Positions 35,468 to 46,742 of a stretch of DNA of 64,000 nucleotides are shown in pieces (the stretch's first letter is position 1; each line of letters opens with the position of its first letter). Made by a program: the position numbers and the translations under genes. A model generated the notes under the pieces. That model searched no databases and was not told the origin of the DNA. It saw nothing but the letters and a program-made list of their open reading frames with translations. The DNA is from CAVTWS01 sp963732655 (GTDB lineage: Bacteria; Actinomycetota; Acidimicrobiia; Acidimicrobiales; SHLQ01), in assembly GCA_963732655.1 (NCBI GenBank), contig CAVTAI010000013.1:62001-126000 (forward strand), read 5' to 3'.

Positions 35468-36676
35468 ATGGCGCAGGATGGAGGCGTGGAACCCGCACCC
35501 GACCCCGAATCCGTTCACCCCGTGGGCGACGCGTCCATCTGGGCCCGTCCCAACGTTGCGGGTGCGCCGTCCTCGGCGGCCACGGGCCAGGTCGATGCCG
35601 ATGTCGCCGAGTTCGATGCTGACGCGAACGTCTCCGCCGGACGGGTTGTCGTCGTGGACACCGCACCGGCCGCCGCGACGGCGCGCCGCTCGGTTCCGCT
35701 GCGCGAGGTGATCGGGCTCGGTCCCCGCCGTGGGATGCCGTCGTGGATGCGCCGGATGGGTGGCGTCGCAGGCGTGGCGGGCACCTTTGCCGTCGTCCTC
35801 GTCGCGGCGGTCATCGTCAGGAGCGTGGCCTTTCCGGAGGCCGACGAGTCGGCCGAAGCGGTCTGGATCACCGAACCGACCCGTCTCGATCCGGCCGTCG
35901 AGGTGGGGGAGGGGACCACGGCTCCGATCGCCGAGACGACCGCCGTGCCGACCTCGGTTCTGGACGCCACGAGTTCGTCACTGGCCGCGGGCGACAGCCG
36001 ATCGGCGTCTCCATCCGCGGGCTCCGGCTCCGTCGCCGGCAGCGCGGCAGTGTCGAATGCCGCGCCATCGTCTCCGTTGCCGGCACCAACGTCGAGCTCG
36101 AATTCGGCGAGTGGCGGCGGTGGGACGGCCACGGCGACCACGGCCGCTTCCTCCGGCTCGACCGGGGCGACGACTCCGTCGACGCCCTCGACATCGGGGT
36201 CGTCCTCCGGGAGCTCTGGCTCGCCATCGGGGGGCTCGGGCTCGTCCTCCGGGAGCTCTGGCTCGTCGTCGAGCCCGTCGACGTCGAGCGGTTCGTCCGG
36301 GGCGCCGTCGGTCAACACGACCGCAGCGCCACCCGCGCCGACCTCACCTCCGGCCACCCCGCCTCCGGCGGCGCCGGCCCCCACGGCGCCCCCGGCGACC
36401 CCCACCCCCACGGCGCCACCCTCGTCGTCCGCGCCCATCCCCTCGAGCGGACCCGTCACCGTGTCGTCGATCGGCGGCGCCACCCGGGTTGCGTGCTCGG
36501 GCACCACGGCCAGCATCCAGTCCGCCGTGCCCAATACCGGATTCGAGGCGGATCTGGGCATGAACGGCGACGACGCCGACGTCCGCTTCCGCTCCGATGG
36601 CCACGAATCCCGGATCCGTGTCTCCTGCGATTCCGGTAGCCCCGCCGCCTCGGTCAGTGAAGAAGCTGACGACTGA
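35468..36676 (+). CDS. membrane-anchored Ser/Gly/Pro-rich protein, unknown function
   Basis: About 402 residues from ATG 35468 (alternatives: ATG 35450, GTG 35486). CAATCT lies 7 nt before ATG 35468 and could be a weak -10. A cytoplasmic segment of about 95 residues is followed by one transmembrane helix (MGGVAGVAGTFAVVLVAAVIV). Then come some 200 residues of low-complexity Ser/Gly/Thr and Pro/Ala, including GSSSGSSGSPSGGSGSS, and a small C-terminal domain with two Cys that may pair (RVACSGTTAS and RIRVSCDSG). It is divergent from the two-component system and shares its motif. Could be a cell-wall-spanning sensor or stalk. Confidence 0.7.
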   Translation: MAQDGGVEPAPDPESVHPVGDASIWARPNVAGAPSSAATGQVDADVAEFDADANVSAGRVVVVDTAPAAATARRSVPLREVIGLGPRRGMPSWMRRMGGVAGVAGTFAVVLVAAVIVRSVAFPEADESAEAVWITEPTRLDPAVEVGEGTTAPIAETTAVPTSVLDATSSSLAAGDSRSASPSAGSGSVAGSAAVSNAAPSSPLPAPTSSSNSASGGGGTATATTAASSGSTGATTPSTPSTSGSSSGSSGSPSGGSGSSSGSSGSSSSPSTSSGSSGAPSVNTTAAPPAPTSPPATPPPAAPAPTAPPATPTPTAPPSSSAPIPSSGPVTVSSIGGATRVACSGTTASIQSAVPNTGFEADLGMNGDDADVRFRSDGHESRIRVSCDSGSPAASVSEEADD

Positions 36677-36743
36677 TCACCTCTCCCCGGCCCGGGTACC
36701 GGCCGCAGACCCGACGAGCGAGCTCAGTGTCAGTGGTGCGGCA

Positions 36744-36749
36744 TAGGGT
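36744..36749 (+). promoter_or_regulatory. putative -10 (TAGGGT) of the comF-like gene
   Basis: TANNNT 7 nt before the ATG at 36757. This supports that start over GTG 36727. Confidence 0.4.
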
Positions 36750-36756
36750 CGGTCGC

Positions 36757-37482
36757 ATGGAGATCCAGCGATTGGCCACGGCGATTCTCGACGTCGTGAT
36801 CCCGCCTCGGTGCCCGTGCTGCGGGGTCATCGGGCCGGCCCCCTGCCCGATGTGCGTCGCGGCCCTCGGCCCCGCGCCGGCGCTGCCCGCCCGGGCACCG
36901 TTGGCTTCTTTGGCTGCGGTGGTGCACTACAGCGGCCCGGCTCCGCGGCTCGTCACCGCCACGAAATATGCCCGCCGACGCGACGGCTGGTCGACGGTGG
37001 GGGACTGGCTGAGCGCCATCGTGCCCGGCGGCGTCGATCTGGTCTGCTGGGTTCCGGCTACCCCTGCTCGCCGCCGTCAGCGCGGGTTCGACCAGGCCGA
37101 GCTCCTGGCCCGCCGGGTGGCCCGCAACCTCGTGCTCCCGGTGCACGGTGTGCTGCGCCGGGTCGATCACCATCCGCAGGCCAGCCTCGACCGGCAGGGT
37201 CGACTGGCGGGGCCCCGCCTCGTCCCGACGCGACGGCGAACGGTGCGGGCCGGCGTGGCCGGCCGGTCAGTCCTCCTCGTCGACGACGTCGTCGCGACGG
37301 GCTCGAGCATGGTTGCCGCGGCGTTGGTCCTGCGGGAACTGGGCGCCACGGAGGTGCACGGCCGTGCGTTCGCAGCCGCGGGCCGGGTGCCGGGCGCGGT
37401 AATGAGGCCCTTGGCCCCGGTCATGAGCGCGCCGACGCTCTACCATCGGGGACACGCCCGATCGGGCGAACGCAACGGTTGA
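36757..37482 (+). CDS. ComF family phosphoribosyltransferase-like protein
   Basis: 241 residues. The N-terminal zinc ribbon CPCCGVIGPAPCPMC and the C-terminal PRPP loop VLLVDDVVATGSSM are the two marks of the ComF family, linked to DNA uptake in naturally competent bacteria and of unclear role in actinobacteria. It precedes hpf by 15 nt, the usual actinobacterial order comF-hpf-secA. Confidence 0.88.
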   Translation: MEIQRLATAILDVVIPPRCPCCGVIGPAPCPMCVAALGPAPALPARAPLASLAAVVHYSGPAPRLVTATKYARRRDGWSTVGDWLSAIVPGGVDLVCWVPATPARRRQRGFDQAELLARRVARNLVLPVHGVLRRVDHHPQASLDRQGRLAGPRLVPTRRRTVRAGVAGRSVLLVDDVVATGSSMVAAALVLRELGATEVHGRAFAAAGRVPGAVMRPLAPVMSAPTLYHRGHARSGERNG

Positions 37483-37497
37483 CCGAGGAGGTCCCCC

Positions 37498-38052
37498 ATG
37501 GAGGTCCGCATCAGCTTCCGTCATCTCGACCACACGTCAGCGTTTGACGCTCTCGTGCGGGAGAAGATCAACCATCTCGAGCGGTTCGTGGATGGGTTGG
37601 TACGGGCTGAGGTCCACTTCGACGAGGAACGGAATCCGCGGATCGCCGACAAGAAGGACATCTGCGAGGTCACGCTCGAGGGTGGCGGTCACCATGTCCG
37701 CTGCAAAGTCGGTGGGCCTGATCCCACCACGGCGCTGGATCGAGCCATCGCCCGGCTGGAGCAGCAGCTTCGCCGGGCCAAGCAGAAGACCAAACTCAAG
37801 CACCGTCAGCACGGCCAGGACCTCACGATCCGCCATGCCGATGGTGAAGGCGACGTCATCATCGAGGGCGTGCCCCGGATCGTCAAGACGAAAGCCTTCG
37901 CCCTCGAAGCCATGTCCGCCGATGACGCGGTGTTGCGCATGGAGATGCTCGGCCACGACTTCTTCATGTTCCAGAACGAGTCCACCGGTCACACCGCCAT
38001 CGTCTACCTCCGTGACGACGGAGACGTCGGTCTGATCGATCAGGCCGTGTGA
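37498..38052 (+). CDS. hpf: long-form ribosome hibernation promoting factor
   Basis: 184 residues. It binds 30S subunits in stationary phase and joins 70S ribosomes into inactive 100S dimers. The N-terminal HPF/RaiA domain (residues 1-100) starts VRISFRHLDHTSAF. The C-terminal dimerisation domain (130-184) reads IVKTKAFALEAMSADDAV and EMLGHDFFMFQNESTG, so this is the long form. A strong Shine-Dalgarno (GAGGAGG) precedes the ATG, unlike the leaderless genes nearby. It lies in the conserved run with secA. Confidence 0.95.
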   Translation: MEVRISFRHLDHTSAFDALVREKINHLERFVDGLVRAEVHFDEERNPRIADKKDICEVTLEGGGHHVRCKVGGPDPTTALDRAIARLEQQLRRAKQKTKLKHRQHGQDLTIRHADGEGDVIIEGVPRIVKTKAFALEAMSADDAVLRMEMLGHDFFMFQNESTGHTAIVYLRDDGDVGLIDQAV

Positions 38053-38122
38053 CCGGGGTCTGACCCTGCGTCGGCGCCGGGCCTGCGGCTCACGCTGACC
38101 TCGGGGACCTCCGGCCCCTCGG

Positions 38123-38128
38123 TACACT
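38123..38128 (+). promoter_or_regulatory. putative -10 (TACACT) of secA
   Basis: TANNNT 9 nt before the secA ATG, in the 85-bp gap after hpf. Confidence 0.35.
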
Positions 38129-38137
38129 TGACGCTCC

Positions 38138-40903
<2,766 letters not shown>

Positions 40904-40918
40904 GGACGACACCAGAAC

Positions 40919-42022
40919 ATGCAGGATCTCACCGACGAGCTGGCCGCGCTCCGGCGCCGCTTGGATCAGGCCCAGGGTTTCCTCAAGGTCGAGGAGCTGC
41001 GGGCCCGACAGCCCCAGCTGGAGGCCGAGATGTCGCGGCCGGATCTCTGGGACGACGCCGAGCTGGCCCGCCAGATCCAGACCGAGCTGACGGGGGTCAA
41101 CGACGATCTCGCCACCTACGACGGTCTGGCCCTGCGTATCGACGACGCCGAGACGCTTCACGAACTGGCGCGGGAGGAGTCCGACGACTCGCTCGAGCCC
41201 GAGGTGCTGGAGCTCATCGCCGCCATCCGGCGCGGCTTCGACGCGGTCGAGCTCCGGGCGCTGTACACGGGCGAGTACGACCAACTCGACGCCGTGTGCC
41301 ACGTCCAGTCCGGCGAGGGCGGTACGGACGCCCAGGACTGGGCCGAGATGCTGCTGCGCATGTATCGGCGTTGGGCTGAGCGCGACGGCCTCGACCTCGA
41401 TGTCTTGTCGGTCAATGCCGGTACCGAGGCCGGGATCTCGTCGGCCGATTTCATGGTGAAGGGCAGGTACGCCTACGGGCAGCTTCGCGCCGAGCACGGG
41501 GTGCACCGGCTGGTCCGCATGTCACCGTTCAACAAGGACGGCAAACGTCAGACGGCGTTCGCGTCGCTCCACGTGTCGCCGTTCTTCGAGGAGGTCACGA
41601 GCGAGGTCGACATCGACGAAGGCGACCTCCGCATCGACACCTACCGCTCGTCGGGCGCCGGCGGTCAGCACGTCAACGTGACCGATTCCGCGGTGCGCAT
41701 CACGCACCTGCCGACCGGCATCGTGGTGTCGTGTCAGAACGAACGCAGCCAGCACCAGAACAAGGATCGGGCCATGCAGATGCTGGCGTCGCGCCTGCTG
41801 GAGCTGGAGCGGGAGAAGCGTGAGGATGCCCTCGCCGCCATCACCGGGAAGTCCGCCAAGGTCGGTTTCGGCAGCCAGATTCGCTCGTATGTGCTGGCGC
41901 CCTACCAGATGGTCAAGGACCTGCGATCGGAGCACGAGACCTCGGCAGTCGACGCCGTGCTCGACGGTGACATCGACCAGTTCATCGAGGCCTATTTGCG
42001 TTGGGTGGCGAGCGAGTCGTGA
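40919..42022 (+). CDS. prfB: peptide chain release factor 2
   Basis: Ends translation at UGA and UAA. 367 residues. The stop-recognition tripeptide SPF is in VRMSPFNKDGKRQ (about residue 202), and the catalytic GGQ in SSGAGGQHVN (about 247-249). The reading frame is continuous from the ATG: there is no in-frame TGA near codon 25, so the autoregulatory programmed frameshift found in many other bacteria is absent, as is usual in actinobacteria. Confidence 0.97.
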   Translation: MQDLTDELAALRRRLDQAQGFLKVEELRARQPQLEAEMSRPDLWDDAELARQIQTELTGVNDDLATYDGLALRIDDAETLHELAREESDDSLEPEVLELIAAIRRGFDAVELRALYTGEYDQLDAVCHVQSGEGGTDAQDWAEMLLRMYRRWAERDGLDLDVLSVNAGTEAGISSADFMVKGRYAYGQLRAEHGVHRLVRMSPFNKDGKRQTAFASLHVSPFFEEVTSEVDIDEGDLRIDTYRSSGAGGQHVNVTDSAVRITHLPTGIVVSCQNERSQHQNKDRAMQMLASRLLELEREKREDALAAITGKSAKVGFGSQIRSYVLAPYQMVKDLRSEHETSAVDAVLDGDIDQFIEAYLRWVASES

Positions 42023-42147
42023 GGGTGACCGTCGTGGCCCGCGTGTGACCGCGGTTGGTATGACGCCTCGCGGCGATGGGGCGCTGGTACCGTGGCTGGC
42101 CGTCCCGCCGCAGCATTCTCCCTCCTCTTCGGCGCGACCACCTTTCC

Positions 42148-42825
42148 ATGATCAAACTCGAACAGGTCTCCAAGGTCTACAAGGGCAGCGTCGTTGCCCT
42201 GCGCGAAGCCAGCGTCGACATCGGCAAGGGCGAGTTCGTGTTCCTCGTCGGCGCCTCGGGCTCGGGCAAGTCCACCTTCATCCGGCTCCTCAACAAGGAG
42301 GAGGCGCCCGACAAGGGCCGCATCTTCGTCGCCGGCAAGGACATCGGCACCCTGAGCCGGTGGAAGGTCCCGTACCTTCGTCGCAACATCGGCTGCGTCT
42401 TCCAGGACTTCAAGCTCCTGCCCAAGAAGACGGTGGCCGAGAACGTGGGGTTCGCCCTGGAGGTCATCGGCCGACCCCGGCAGGTCATCCAGAAGCAGGT
42501 CCCCGCCATCTTGGAGTTGGTCGGCCTGTCCACCAAGGTCGACAACTTTCCCCACGAGTTGTCCGGCGGTGAGCAGCAGCGGGTCTCGATCGCCCGGGCG
42601 TTCGTGAACCGGCCGTTGATCCTGCTGGCCGACGAACCGACCGGCAACCTCGATCCCGCCACCTCGGTCGGGATCATGCGTCTGCTCGATCGCATCAACC
42701 GCACCGGAACCACCGTGGTCATGGCCACGCACGACCGAGGCATCGTCGACACCATGCGCCGCCGCGTGATCGAGCTCGATCGCGGCGTCATCGTGCGTGA
42801 CGAAGCCCAGGGCGTCTACGAGTAG
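42148..42825 (+). CDS. ftsE: cell division ATP-binding protein FtsE
   Basis: 225-residue ABC ATPase that with FtsX controls a peptidoglycan hydrolase at the septum. Walker A GASGSGKST (about residues 34-42), signature LSGGEQQRVSIARA, Walker B ILLADEPTGNLD, H-loop MATHDRG. It has the FtsE-specific N terminus MIKLEQVSKVYKG. The ATG at 42148 is preferred; the reading from 42076 has no matching extension. ftsX follows 9 nt later. Confidence 0.96.
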   Translation: MIKLEQVSKVYKGSVVALREASVDIGKGEFVFLVGASGSGKSTFIRLLNKEEAPDKGRIFVAGKDIGTLSRWKVPYLRRNIGCVFQDFKLLPKKTVAENVGFALEVIGRPRQVIQKQVPAILELVGLSTKVDNFPHELSGGEQQRVSIARAFVNRPLILLADEPTGNLDPATSVGIMRLLDRINRTGTTVVMATHDRGIVDTMRRRVIELDRGVIVRDEAQGVYE

Positions 42826-42834
42826 GGGCGGGTC

Positions 42835-43731
42835 ATGGCCTTCAAAGCGACGTACATGCTCCGCGAGGCGGGGTCCAACCTCATCCGGAACTGGACTCAC
42901 ACCATCGCCGCCACCTTGACGGTGGCCGTCTCGTTGACCCTGTTCGGGTCATTCCTGCTGGTGGGGTACGCGGTGGACAACGCCACGCAGCGCTGGGAGG
43001 GCGGCATCGAGTTCGTGGTGTGGATGAACCCCGACGCCACCCCCGAGCAGGACACCGCCATCCGTCAGGCGATCGACGACAGCCCCGAGATCGAGACGTT
43101 CACCTACGTCGATCAGCAGGCCGCGTACGCCGAGTTCCAGGATTTCTTCTCGGATCAGCCCGAGCTCCTGGAGACGGTGCGTCCTCAGGATCTGCCGCCC
43201 TCCTACCGCGTGGTCCCGGTCGACCCCGATCCCGAGGCGATCGACGCCCTGGCGAATACGTTCGAGGGGCGACCCGGCGTTCGCACGGTCATTCCTTCGA
43301 ACGAGGCGGTCAAGGAGATGCAGCGGTTCACCGATCGGCTTCGGACGGTGATGTTCATCTTCTCGGTGGTCCTCGTCGGGGTGGCCCTGATCCTCATGTC
43401 CATCACGATCACCGTGGCCATCAGTGCCCGCCGACGCGAGGTCGAGGTGATGAAGCTCGTCGGCGCCACCAACTGGTTCATCCGGGTGCCGTTCATGCTC
43501 GAAGGGCTGGCCCACGGTCTGCTCGGGGCGGGCCTGTCGATCTTCGGCGTGCGGATCGTCGACAAGTACGTCATCGACTCGCTGAACACGGCATCGGCGC
43601 TCAAGCTGCTCGACGGCTTCGACGTCTCCTCCGGGGAGTTCCAGTTCACGGCGATCGTCTTGGTGCTCGGCGGCGCGGTCGTCGCCTTCCTGGGTGCCGG
43701 TTTCGCCGTCTCCCGCCACCTGGATGTGTAG
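42835..43731 (+). CDS. ftsX: cell division membrane protein FtsX
   Basis: 298 residues. Four transmembrane segments: one near residues 22-46, then an extracytoplasmic domain of about 120 residues (VVWMNPDATPEQD ... VRTVIPSNEAVKEM), then three at about 170-190, 220-240 and 265-290. FtsX passes the FtsE ATP cycle to an outer hydrolase; here the next gene is an M23 peptidase with a coiled coil, the expected partner. A strong hairpin follows the stop. Confidence 0.95.
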   Translation: MAFKATYMLREAGSNLIRNWTHTIAATLTVAVSLTLFGSFLLVGYAVDNATQRWEGGIEFVVWMNPDATPEQDTAIRQAIDDSPEIETFTYVDQQAAYAEFQDFFSDQPELLETVRPQDLPPSYRVVPVDPDPEAIDALANTFEGRPGVRTVIPSNEAVKEMQRFTDRLRTVMFIFSVVLVGVALILMSITITVAISARRREVEVMKLVGATNWFIRVPFMLEGLAHGLLGAGLSIFGVRIVDKYVIDSLNTASALKLLDGFDVSSGEFQFTAIVLVLGGAVVAFLGAGFAVSRHLDV

Positions 43732-43733
43732 CT

Positions 43734-43762
43734 TCGACCGGCAACCAGAGGTTGCCGGTCGA
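43734..43762. terminator. perfect 13-bp hairpin right after ftsX
   Basis: TCGACCGGCAACC and GGTTGCCGGTCGA with a 3-nt loop, beginning 3 nt after the ftsX stop. There is no T run, as is common in high-GC actinobacteria. A second, imperfect hairpin (GGGGG...CCCCC) lies at 43868-43890. The 257-bp interval 43732-43988 holds no gene I can support. Confidence 0.6.
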
Positions 43763-43988
43763 GTTACTTCGGGTCGGCCTTCCGGCCGCGTTCTTACGCT
43801 CGCCGGACCGGCGCCGTGTCGGCTTGCCGGCGCTAAATCCGCCGACGACGGATCCGGCAAGGTCGAAGGGGGCCGACGGAGTCGCCCCCCTCGCACTCCC
43901 CCCGCAGAAACACTGGCGCTCGATCCATAGCGGTTGGCCACCACCGGGGTTCGGCTCATGCCGGAGGCCAACGAGCCGATAGCTCACC

Positions 43989-45506
43989 GTGTCCAGAGGT
44001 ACGCGAGGTCGGTGGAGCGCGTTCGGCGTCGTACTCGCGTCGGTTTTCGCGGTCGTCGTGCCATCGGGCTACGCCCAGGACCAACCGGTTCCGACCCAGC
44101 CGCCGGAGACCCAGCCGCCGGCGACCCAGCCAACCGCCACGGTCCCGACTGAACCGGTTCCGACCGACACCGTTCCCTCGACCTCCATCCCGACCGACAC
44201 CACGGTCCCCGAGGGAGGGAACCCTCCTCCCAGTGCGCCGACCACGACAGGGCCGGATCCCTCCGCCGCCAACCTCGAGTTGATGATGGGCATCCGCACG
44301 GCGTACGACGAAGCACTGGCGGCCGAGGCCACCGTGCTCGAAGAGCATCGCCTGTCCCTGGTCCGGCAATCCGAGATCGAGTCCGAGATCGCGGCCACCG
44401 AGCTCGAGCTGGTTGCCGCCGAGGCGGCGCTGGCCGATGCGATCGTCGCTTCTCGCCAAGCCGAGACCGACCATCATGTCGCTCAGCTCACCCTCGCTCG
44501 GCGCCGGGGCGAGCTCGTCGACGAGGTGGCGCGGCTGCGGCGCATCGCCGTCGATGCCTACGTCGGCGGGGCCGGGGGCGACCCGGTGTCGGAGGCGATC
44601 CTCGGCCAGGACGACATCAGCACCGTCGACGTGATCAACCAGTACGCCGCGGTGGCGCTCGGTGACCAGCAATCGACCATCAACCGGATCGAAGAGCTCG
44701 AGATCGAGATCGAGCACCAGCGTGAGGTCGCCACGCAATCGCTGCGGGAGTCGGTCGCGCACCGCGGCGAGGTCGTCGCGTTGCGGGACGACCTCACCGA
44801 GCTCCGTGCCGAGCAGGAGCAGCAGGCCTACCTGCTGTCCTTGGAGATCGAGATCCAGGAACGGCTCCTGGCCGACCTGCGGTCCCGGATCGATCTCTAC
44901 ACCCAGCGTCTCAACGCTCTGGAGGCCGACTCCGACGGCGTGTCCGCCGTGCTGCAGAGCTGGCAACGGGGCGAGGCACGTGGCGCCCGTCCCACCTTCT
45001 CGCATCCATTGCCAGGCCAGCCGGTCGGCCGCGACTTCGGGCCCCGAGTCCACCCGATCTTCGGCGGGGTTCGCATGCACAACGGTGTCGACATCGGGGC
45101 CCCCCAGGGCATGCCCATTCGCGCCGCCGCCGATGGCACCGTGGTGATGGCTGAGCTCCGCCAAGGCTTCGGCAACGTCGTGGTCATCGATCACGGTGGG
45201 CAGTACGCGACCGTCTACGCGCACCAGTCGCAGATGGATGTGCGCATCGGCGATCTCGTGCGTCGGGGCGAGATCATCGGTCGGGTGGGCTCGACGGGGT
45301 ACTCGACGGGTCCCCACCTGCATTTCGAGGTTCGGGTGTTGGGTGAACCGGTGGAGCCGACGGGACTGATGGACGTGCTGGCGCTGCCGCCCTGTGATGT
45401 TCTGCTGGCGTCGACCGATCCGGTCGACATCGAGCTGCTCGAGACGCGACCGGAGTGCACCGAGGAGCCGACGGCACCGCTGCCGTTCGCCCAACCAGCC
45501 GGCTGA
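43989..45506 (+). CDS. secreted M23 peptidase with coiled coil (EnvC/RipC-like)
   Basis: 505 residues from GTG 43989. A signal peptide (FGVVLASVFAVVVPSGYAQ) is followed by a Thr/Pro-rich linker of about 65 residues, a long coiled coil (about 100-320) with the pattern of FtsX-activated hydrolases, and a C-terminal LytM/M23 domain: HNGVDIGAPQG, HGGQYATVYAH and HLHFEVRV supply the zinc and catalytic residues, all present. Probably cleaves septal peptidoglycan under FtsEX control. The C terminus runs into a 27-bp tandem repeat that includes the stop codon. Confidence 0.9.
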   Translation: MSRGTRGRWSAFGVVLASVFAVVVPSGYAQDQPVPTQPPETQPPATQPTATVPTEPVPTDTVPSTSIPTDTTVPEGGNPPPSAPTTTGPDPSAANLELMMGIRTAYDEALAAEATVLEEHRLSLVRQSEIESEIAATELELVAAEAALADAIVASRQAETDHHVAQLTLARRRGELVDEVARLRRIAVDAYVGGAGGDPVSEAILGQDDISTVDVINQYAAVALGDQQSTINRIEELEIEIEHQREVATQSLRESVAHRGEVVALRDDLTELRAEQEQQAYLLSLEIEIQERLLADLRSRIDLYTQRLNALEADSDGVSAVLQSWQRGEARGARPTFSHPLPGQPVGRDFGPRVHPIFGGVRMHNGVDIGAPQGMPIRAAADGTVVMAELRQGFGNVVVIDHGGQYATVYAHQSQMDVRIGDLVRRGEIIGRVGSTGYSTGPHLHFEVRVLGEPVEPTGLMDVLALPPCDVLLASTDPVDIELLETRPECTEEPTAPLPFAQPAG

Positions 45507-45583
45507 GGAGCCCGTCGGCTCCCCGGCCGCTGAGGAGCCCGTCGGCTCCCCGGCCGCTGAGGAGCCCGTCGGCTCCGGCGCGT
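45503..45583. repeat. 27-bp tandem repeat at the end of the M23 gene
   Basis: GCTGAGGAGCCCGTCGGCTC plus seven bases at 45503-45529 and 45530-45556, then a third copy that diverges after 17-20 bases. The first copy contains the TGA of the M23 gene, and the later copies lie downstream of it. Confidence 0.9.
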
Positions 45584-45655
45584 TAGGGTGCGGGCGATCA
45601 GCACCATCCGGAGCGCGTGCATCAACGCCGAGCTTCGAACACAGGAGGATCGGGC

Positions 45656-46742
45656 GTGGCCCACGAAGTCCGGGCCGTCGTGGCGACGGCCAAGAAGCAG
45701 CCGGTGAGGGTCGAAACGATCGTCGTGCCCGATCCCGGGCCCGGCGAGGCGCTGGTCGCCGTGCAGGCGTGCGGCGTCTGCCACACCGATCTCCACTACC
45801 GCGAGGGTGGGATCAACGATGACTTCCCCTTCCTGCTCGGTCACGAAGCGGCCGGGGTGGTCGAGTCCGTGGGCGCGGGCGTGACGGGAGTCGCGCCGGG
45901 AGACTTCGTCGTCTTGAACTGGCGGGCCGTGTGCGGCGAGTGCCGGGCCTGTCGCCGGGGCCGACCGCAGTACTGCTTCAGCACGTTCAACGCCACCCAG
46001 AAGATGACCCTCGATGGACGTGATCTCTCGCCGGCCCTCGGCATCGGTGCGTTCGCCGAAAAGACGCTCGTGGCCGCCGGTCAGGCCACCAAGGTCAACC
46101 CGGCAGCGCGACCCGAGGCGGTTGGTCTGCTCGGCTGTGGGGTCATGGCCGGGTTCGGCGCCGCGGTCTACACCGGCAACGTCGGTCGTGGCGACTCGGT
46201 CGCGGTGTTCGGCTGTGGTGGGGTGGGGAACGCAGCGATCGCCGGTGCTCGGCTGGCGGGCGCCTCGAAGATCATCGCCGTCGACCTCGACGACAAGAAG
46301 CTCGAGTGGGCGAAAGGATTCGGCGCCACCCACACCATCAACGCCCGCGCCAACGACGTGGTGGAAGCCATCAAGGCGCTCACCGATGGCCACGGGGCCG
46401 ACGTGTGCATCGAAGCCGTCGGGAACCCCGGTGTGCTGGAGCAGTGCTTCTTCGCCCGGGACCTGGCGGGCACGGTCGTGCAGGTCGGGGTGCCCAATCC
46501 CGAGATGCGGTTCCCGGACATCCCGATGATCGAGTTCTTCGGCCGCGGTGGGCGCGCTGAAGCCGTCGTGGTACGGCGACTGCCTGCCCAGCCGAGATTT
46601 CCCGATGCTGACCGACCTCTACCTCCAGGGCCGTTTCGATCTCGACGGCTTCGTGTCCGAGACGATCGCCCTCGATCAGGTCGAGGAGGCCTTTCACCGG
46701 ATGGAGCGCGGCGAGGTCCTCCGCTCCGTGGTCATCATCTGA
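45656..46742 (+). CDS. mscR: S-(hydroxymethyl)mycothiol dehydrogenase, apparent frameshift near 46551
   Basis: Zinc alcohol dehydrogenase that oxidises the mycothiol adduct of formaldehyde and reduces S-nitrosomycothiol. About 361 residues after correction, from GTG 45656 (AGGAGGA upstream). QACGVCHTDLHYREGGINDD holds the catalytic Cys; CGECRACRRGRPQYC binds the structural zinc; FGCGGVGNAAIAGA binds NAD. After EFFGRGG the frame changes: ALKPSWYGDCLPSRDFPML to the end GEVLRSVVII is in the +1 frame. Removing one base of the GGG at 46550-46552 restores FGRGGALK. The gene looks functional, so a sequencing error is likely. Couples to the next gene by TGATG. Confidence 0.9.

Noticed and set aside
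40919..41010. Programmed +1 frameshift in prfB
   Set aside because: The reading frame is continuous and no in-frame TGA with a CUU-U slip site is seen near codon 25.
45503..45583. Stop-codon read-through extending the M23 peptidase into the repeat
   Set aside because: Each repeat unit (27 bp, in frame) brings another TGA, so read-through would add only a few residues. Nothing suggests a recoding signal.
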